64,000 nucleotides of DNA, from the NCBI RefSeq assembly GCF_964355755.1, contig NC_092672.1:19900501-19964500 (forward strand). The letters run 5' to 3'. The translations under genes and the position numbers were made by a program. Below, piece after piece: positions 54,801 to 60,800 of the stretch. Origin of the DNA: Antedon mediterranea. Taxonomy: Eukaryota > Echinodermata > Crinoidea > Comatulida > Antedonidae. The first letter of the stretch is position 1. Every line of letters starts with the position of its first letter. The notes under the pieces are model-generated. The model made no database searches. It was given only the letters and a program-made list of their open reading frames with translations, and had not been told where the DNA came from.

Positions 54801-57800
54801 TTATTACGCATTTTTAATCATTGATTTATTTAGAGAAATTAATAAAACTTCACCAGAAGTTTTAGAATGGTCATATCAGTTGTTTTGATTATTTATACTA
54901 CTATAACAATATATGTTCACATTTTGTAGTAATACACTAACATCATGTATAGATAGTACTTACAATACCCATCTGAATAATGATACTACACCTTAATCTG
55001 AATACCTTATCCAACCTGAATACAGCATTAATACAGAGAATACTGTTTTGTAGTTTCATTCCATAAAGCCATAATTTAACATCAAATAAATAGTCATAAA
55101 ATTAAATCTTCTTTATTTTAATAGATTCATCTCTTTGTTTTCTTTTGAAAAAGATTTTAATACACCAAAAAAAACCCCAAAAATAAAAACATCTACCCTG
55201 TATGTGATGATACACATGGGGTCAAATCATTTTTCTATTTGACCTATTCGCTATCCGTCGCTAGGACAGAATAATCTGGATTTTTTTTTTACATTAATCC
55301 AAGTTAATCAACTACCACACTTTATTTCAAAAGATAACATTTTTTAGCATAATTATGTTTGTTGTAAAATGGCTGCATAATTAGTTATCCACACATTGGC
55401 GGATAACTCCTTGTGATTGTATAAATTCATCAACTTTTTTTATCTGTATTATTCTTCTTTCATTCTACATTTCATAACTTCGTAAAGTTGTGCACCTAAT
55501 ATTTTTTAAAACGTCAGAGTTGCGCAACATGACTTTCTCCCGATTTATGAATTTAAATGATTGATCATAGATCAAAAAACCAAACGTCATTTTGTATTGA
55601 CACTTTTTAAATTTAAGTCATATCAAGAGTCAACTTTCTATGAACTAAAAATGGCATGTTTCACAAAGTTACAAGATTTCTTACAACCAACACCTGCACT
55701 TGCTGTAACTTAATGCGTATTCTCAGTTTGTGAACTTAATTCTCTTGAATTTTTCATTATTTAAGCCTTAAAAGAATTGAAAAGTCAATTATAAAACCAT
55801 ATCAACTTTTATTTTAATGACTTACTGATTTTGATTTTAAATGCATTATGGCTACTCATACATTTTTATTTTATTTCATACTCATCCAACAGCCAATTAC
55901 AGGATGGATAAACTATTTAATAATTTCACAAGACAAACATATACACAAGATGCTCTACATAAACAAAGACTTATTATTAAGTCTTTGGGAGTGGAGTTGT
56001 AAATTGTCATGAGAAAAAAACCCTGACATATGACAGGACTTGAACCCAGGACCCTTAGATTGGTAGCCAAGCATCATAACCACCAAGCCACAGCTCCACT
56101 CCTATGCTGATTGCCTTCTTAACCCTCTTTCACATTGACTATTCTTTTTATTGTACAAGTTACTAAATGTTTTAGTTTACTTAATTCACTTACCACAACC
56201 TTAATCAATAATCACCTTGACAAATTTCAATATAATTTACCTCCTGGTTCATCCTGTTTTTCATCACTGTTTTCCTCCTTGTACTCTATTTGCACAAACA
56301 TACTTTGCCTATTATATTATTCTTAATGTATATATAGTATAAGCCCATGAATAAGCTTATTTCTAATTCTTCCGTAAGCTTCCTAATTACATGTAAAGGT
56401 AATAAAAGCGTCACATTTTGTATCTTATTTGTTTTGTGTATTTCAATTATAAACGGCTACTACTGTAGGAAACATTTTTTTGTACTGTACGGTAATTATT
56501 AATTTAAATAATAATATTAATAATATTTGCATATCTACGGACGTACCATAATTTTCAAATTTCTTTTCAATTCAATATGTTCTAGCAATACTTTTGAATT
56601 CATAAAGAATGGGTACTTGCTTTTTTAACTTCAGATTACGGACGATATACCTAAAGTGTATTTAAAAATAAAATATACAGTAGTGTAAAATAATCTGTAT
56701 TTATTTTTATTACAATGAAAGTTACTGACCGTAAACATCCATGCATAGTCTTTTAAAACATAGAAAATGAGACTTCAATTGCAACTCTTGCATTTTTAAG
56801 TTTAACTACGTCAACCTCGGTGAAGTTGAAATCTGTTCATCGGTAGGGCTCACACAAAGACGGGTGCTGATGCTAGTAATTTATATGATCAGATCATTTG
56901 ATATCTGCTCCTGCAGTTGAGATTCATACACTTTAAAGTACAGTTTGATTTTATGTGATCACATCATTTCCCTATTATCATTTGATTTATAATTTTAATT
57001 GTAATTTTGTTGTTGTCGTCGTGGTTTATGTTTGTGAAACTAAACAAGATGAATGGATTAAAGAATAAAACATCTTACAATGTTTCTATGTTGTGCAGTG
57101 AAGATAAACTCTTTTCAGTGCAATATTATAGAAACTATTTTTATCAAGAAAGAGACCATACAAATACAAATGTAGTTTTATCCTAATGTCTACTACCAAC
57201 CTTCATTTAAAATCAATTATTTTTTTAGGTAGATCAAGATCAAATATAGTTCTGACTTGTTAATGGTCACATGCCAGTATATAGTTTATTGGTCTTGCCA
57301 GTGTTAATGACAAAATATTTATAATTTTGGTCTACTATTACAGTAACACTTTTTATCAATTAATGATACTGTATAACATATCAATGCAACCTCCAATATT
57401 GTATTTTAAAAAATCAACAAAAATATATATATATTGTTTTTTTTTTATTTTAGAGAAAGGCATATATTCCTGATCTAAAATTATTTTCACTTTGGGATAT
57501 TTTTGTAAATTACAACTTTCATAAAAAAATATCATTAAAAAAAAGACAACATTGTATGTCCGAACATAGTGTAAATATGCACATGGTATAAATATATAGT
57601 TTGTAAAATGCATCAGAGGTCGTACATTTACAAAATAAAAAGAAAAAAAGGAATTTACATATTTATTTATAAAGTGAGTGGCACTAGCCTTAGTCAGTGT
57701 AACTCTTTTTTTTCTGCTATAAATGAGTTAGGAATAAAATTTTCATGTGACAGAATACCAATGTAACATTTTTTTCTTTAAAATCAGTATTTTAACACCT

Positions 57801-60800
57801 GATGATTATGACCTCTTTCCAGAATGGAAACACTCCACTTCATATACATCTAGCTCGAAGGAATCCTACATTAGAAATGGTAACCTGTCTCATAAATAAG
57901 GGGGCATCAGTGACATCACAAAATAAGGTAATATAATATACACACAATTTTCAGAAATACTGTATGGCAACAATCTTTCACCTACTCTAGTAAATTATTC
58001 TATTCTTTGTTGTTTTTTTTTTATATCTGGTTCATCATAATAAATTAATAATAATGATAATTATTATTAAATTGTGTGGTTTTTTGTAGACCTATTTAAA
58101 ACCCATTCCTTCAAAGATGACAATATCTACAATCACAGCGATTTTAAACTGATTAAAGGAAGATTATGGGTTGTATAATTTATTCTGAGAATTGGATATT
58201 TTGAAATCATGAAGTAATGGCAGTGGGTAGAGATTATTTCATATCATATTCTAACTTTGCTTGATTTTGTCCCAATTCAATCTGTTTCATAAGTAAATGT
58301 TATTTTTTGACAGATGTCAGGAATATTCTCAATTTGTAATTCAATCTAGAAATTGACATTGAAATCTGAATCATTCAGTTAAATAACTTATATAGAGCAG
58401 ACCTCCCAACTATGCTGATAATGGCGAAAGCAATTTTGGGTATACAGAAAAATATCCTGATATTTCTAACCTCCCAATATGTCATTTGAGTTTTTTAAAC
58501 TTATAACAGCCGATAAATATAAACTGAAAAACAATGTATTTTACTTTACTGCTAGTGTATTGTCAGTAGGCCTTTCACTTATTCCATAAAGACAATACAC
58601 ATTAATGTAAATTTTTATTTTCTATGAAAGACAAGAGAAATAAATGTTACTTTGATTGATTGATTGATTAAACAATGATCCAATAAAGATTGAAATGTTG
58701 AAATATGCATTTCCTAATATTTTTGTTGTTGTCATCGCCGTCGTTGCCACCACCAAAATTTCCAGAAATAAGGCGATTTTTCGACAAAAATCACTCAAGC
58801 ACGACTTAAATTGTGTTTTTCACATAGTAATACATGAAATTTTATCAATAAAATGCTACAAATGTAGGAAACATAGTGTTTGCCACGAAAATTGTATTGA
58901 ATGGACTATTAGTTTAGGAGATATTGTGAAAACATGGGTTTTATATTTATTTGCATTAAAGTGATTGTGTTGGAAAGATGTTCTTTTTACAACTTTAAGA
59001 TAGTAAAAAGATATTATTTCATCACGTGTGAATTATGGAATTATTTTTAAGGAAAAGATAAATACAGCGTCACAATTGACATTCTTCTTTCACAAAAAAA
59101 AAAAAATTAAACTTCATGATTGATTTTTTTCCCACAGAATGGAAACCCTCCACTATATGAATACCTGATTGAAAACCCCAACCCTACTTCAGAAATTGTG
59201 ATATTTCTCATTAAAAATGATGGTGCATTATTGACATTGCTAAATAAGGTAATCTACAGAAAAATTTTTGAAATTGCTTACCAGTGGCAAAATCTGCACT
59301 GTGGTTACAAGAGTAGTACCGTTTTGATTACGATCAATCGGGAAATTAACCTCACGATATAGATTATCTGATAAAAATACTAGAAAGTAGGAAACCTTTT
59401 GCCATTTTCCCGCTGACTGTTACATAAATAGATGTAAATTTGATGCAGAATGATAAACTTATGGGGACGGTAATTAAAAGAGCTTGACATTTATTTTGTG
59501 ACATAGACAAAAGTCAGCATCTTCCGCAGACCCTGTGCACGCAAGTTTAGTGTTTGAGAAGTTTCTGCATTAGAAAGTCTAGATCTTATTAAAAAGGATA
59601 AATTAAAAATACCCAGTTAAAACCTTAAAAGAGGCATACGAGGATGCTTGTTTATACTAATATAGCTAATGTCGAAACAACCGTTAATTTATAACAATCC
59701 ACCGCTAATGTAGTAAAACCTCCAGCTGTAGAAACACTAACAGCTTATGTTATAGTAAGTAAAAAGTCAACACCAGCTAGAATGTAGAATGGTCAACAGC
59801 TAATGTAGTAACAAAAATTGTCTCATACAGCTAATGTAGTTACTATCGCCAGCTAATATAGAAAATAAATAATTTACAAACCTGTTTAAATTTGTGCAAA
59901 TGCATCTCTTTACTTAGCTATCCGTCTATCCACTTCTCGTAAGCGACCAATTATCTAAAACGACCATAAATCGTAAGCAACAATCTCTCTTAATCGACCA
60001 CCTCCCGTAACGACAACCTCTCGTAAAGTAACCATTGAATGACTACCATCTCTGTAAGTGACTGCTTCTCATAATCGATCACCACTCGTAAGGGATCACC
60101 TCTCTTAAGGACCACACCTCTCTTAAGTGACCACCTCTTTCAAAAGGTCAAAACAATTGATTAACTGTGCACATATATTTATTTATCAAATCCAAACATT
60201 TAAAAGCTCACTCATATTATGGGATAAAGAGGCCTACTTCCCATTATGGGTTTAGTGTAGTATGTGGTGAAAATTAAACACAGGAAAGCTCACTCATATT
60301 ATGGGATAAAGAGGCCTACTTTCCATTATGGGGATAGTGTAGTATGTGGTGAAAATTAAACACAGGAGAGAATGCTATTCATGCTTCTACATAATAAATA
60401 GATAAAAGTTGGTTTATCCGCCAGCAGTTTTTCTTATTGTTAGTATAGTATTACTATTTACGTTTGGATTTATAGATCTTGCCTACTACAGAACAGAGGT
60501 AGTGTTTTGGATCTGGGTGTCTATCAATTAATATGTCTTTGTAAATAGCTTGTTTAAGTAAATATTTTTTGTTTTTAGGAAGGAAAGACGCCTGAATCTA
60601 TTGTAGAAACAAATATGTACATAACGAAAAAAGAAAAAATTGTGATTTTAAACTATTTTGACAGTAAGTAAAGTTTATAAATATAAATTATACTTTAATC
60701 TAAGATAGGTAAACACAGTGCAAAAGCTTTAATGTGGTACAGGTGGTCATTTGAAATTATCAATGCTACTACTATAAATTTTACAAAATTGTACTACAGA

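Larger units (their letters stand above)
54708..58575. repeat. Tandem intragenic duplication, unit 2 (3.9 kb, carries exon 7)
   Basis: Head-to-tail copy of 50519-54707, about 90-95 percent identical in aligned parts. It contains exon 7 and a SINE (55864-56102) that unit 1 lacks. The end CTAGTGTATTGTCAGTAGGC matches the end of unit 1; similarity stops shortly after. Confidence 0.93.
59249..60578 (+). other. Intron 8, with tandem arrays
   Basis: Contains three separate tandem structures, listed below. The segment 59360-59415 (AGAAAGTAGGAAACCTTTTG) resembles 37085-37130, a short dispersed repeat. Confidence 0.6.
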
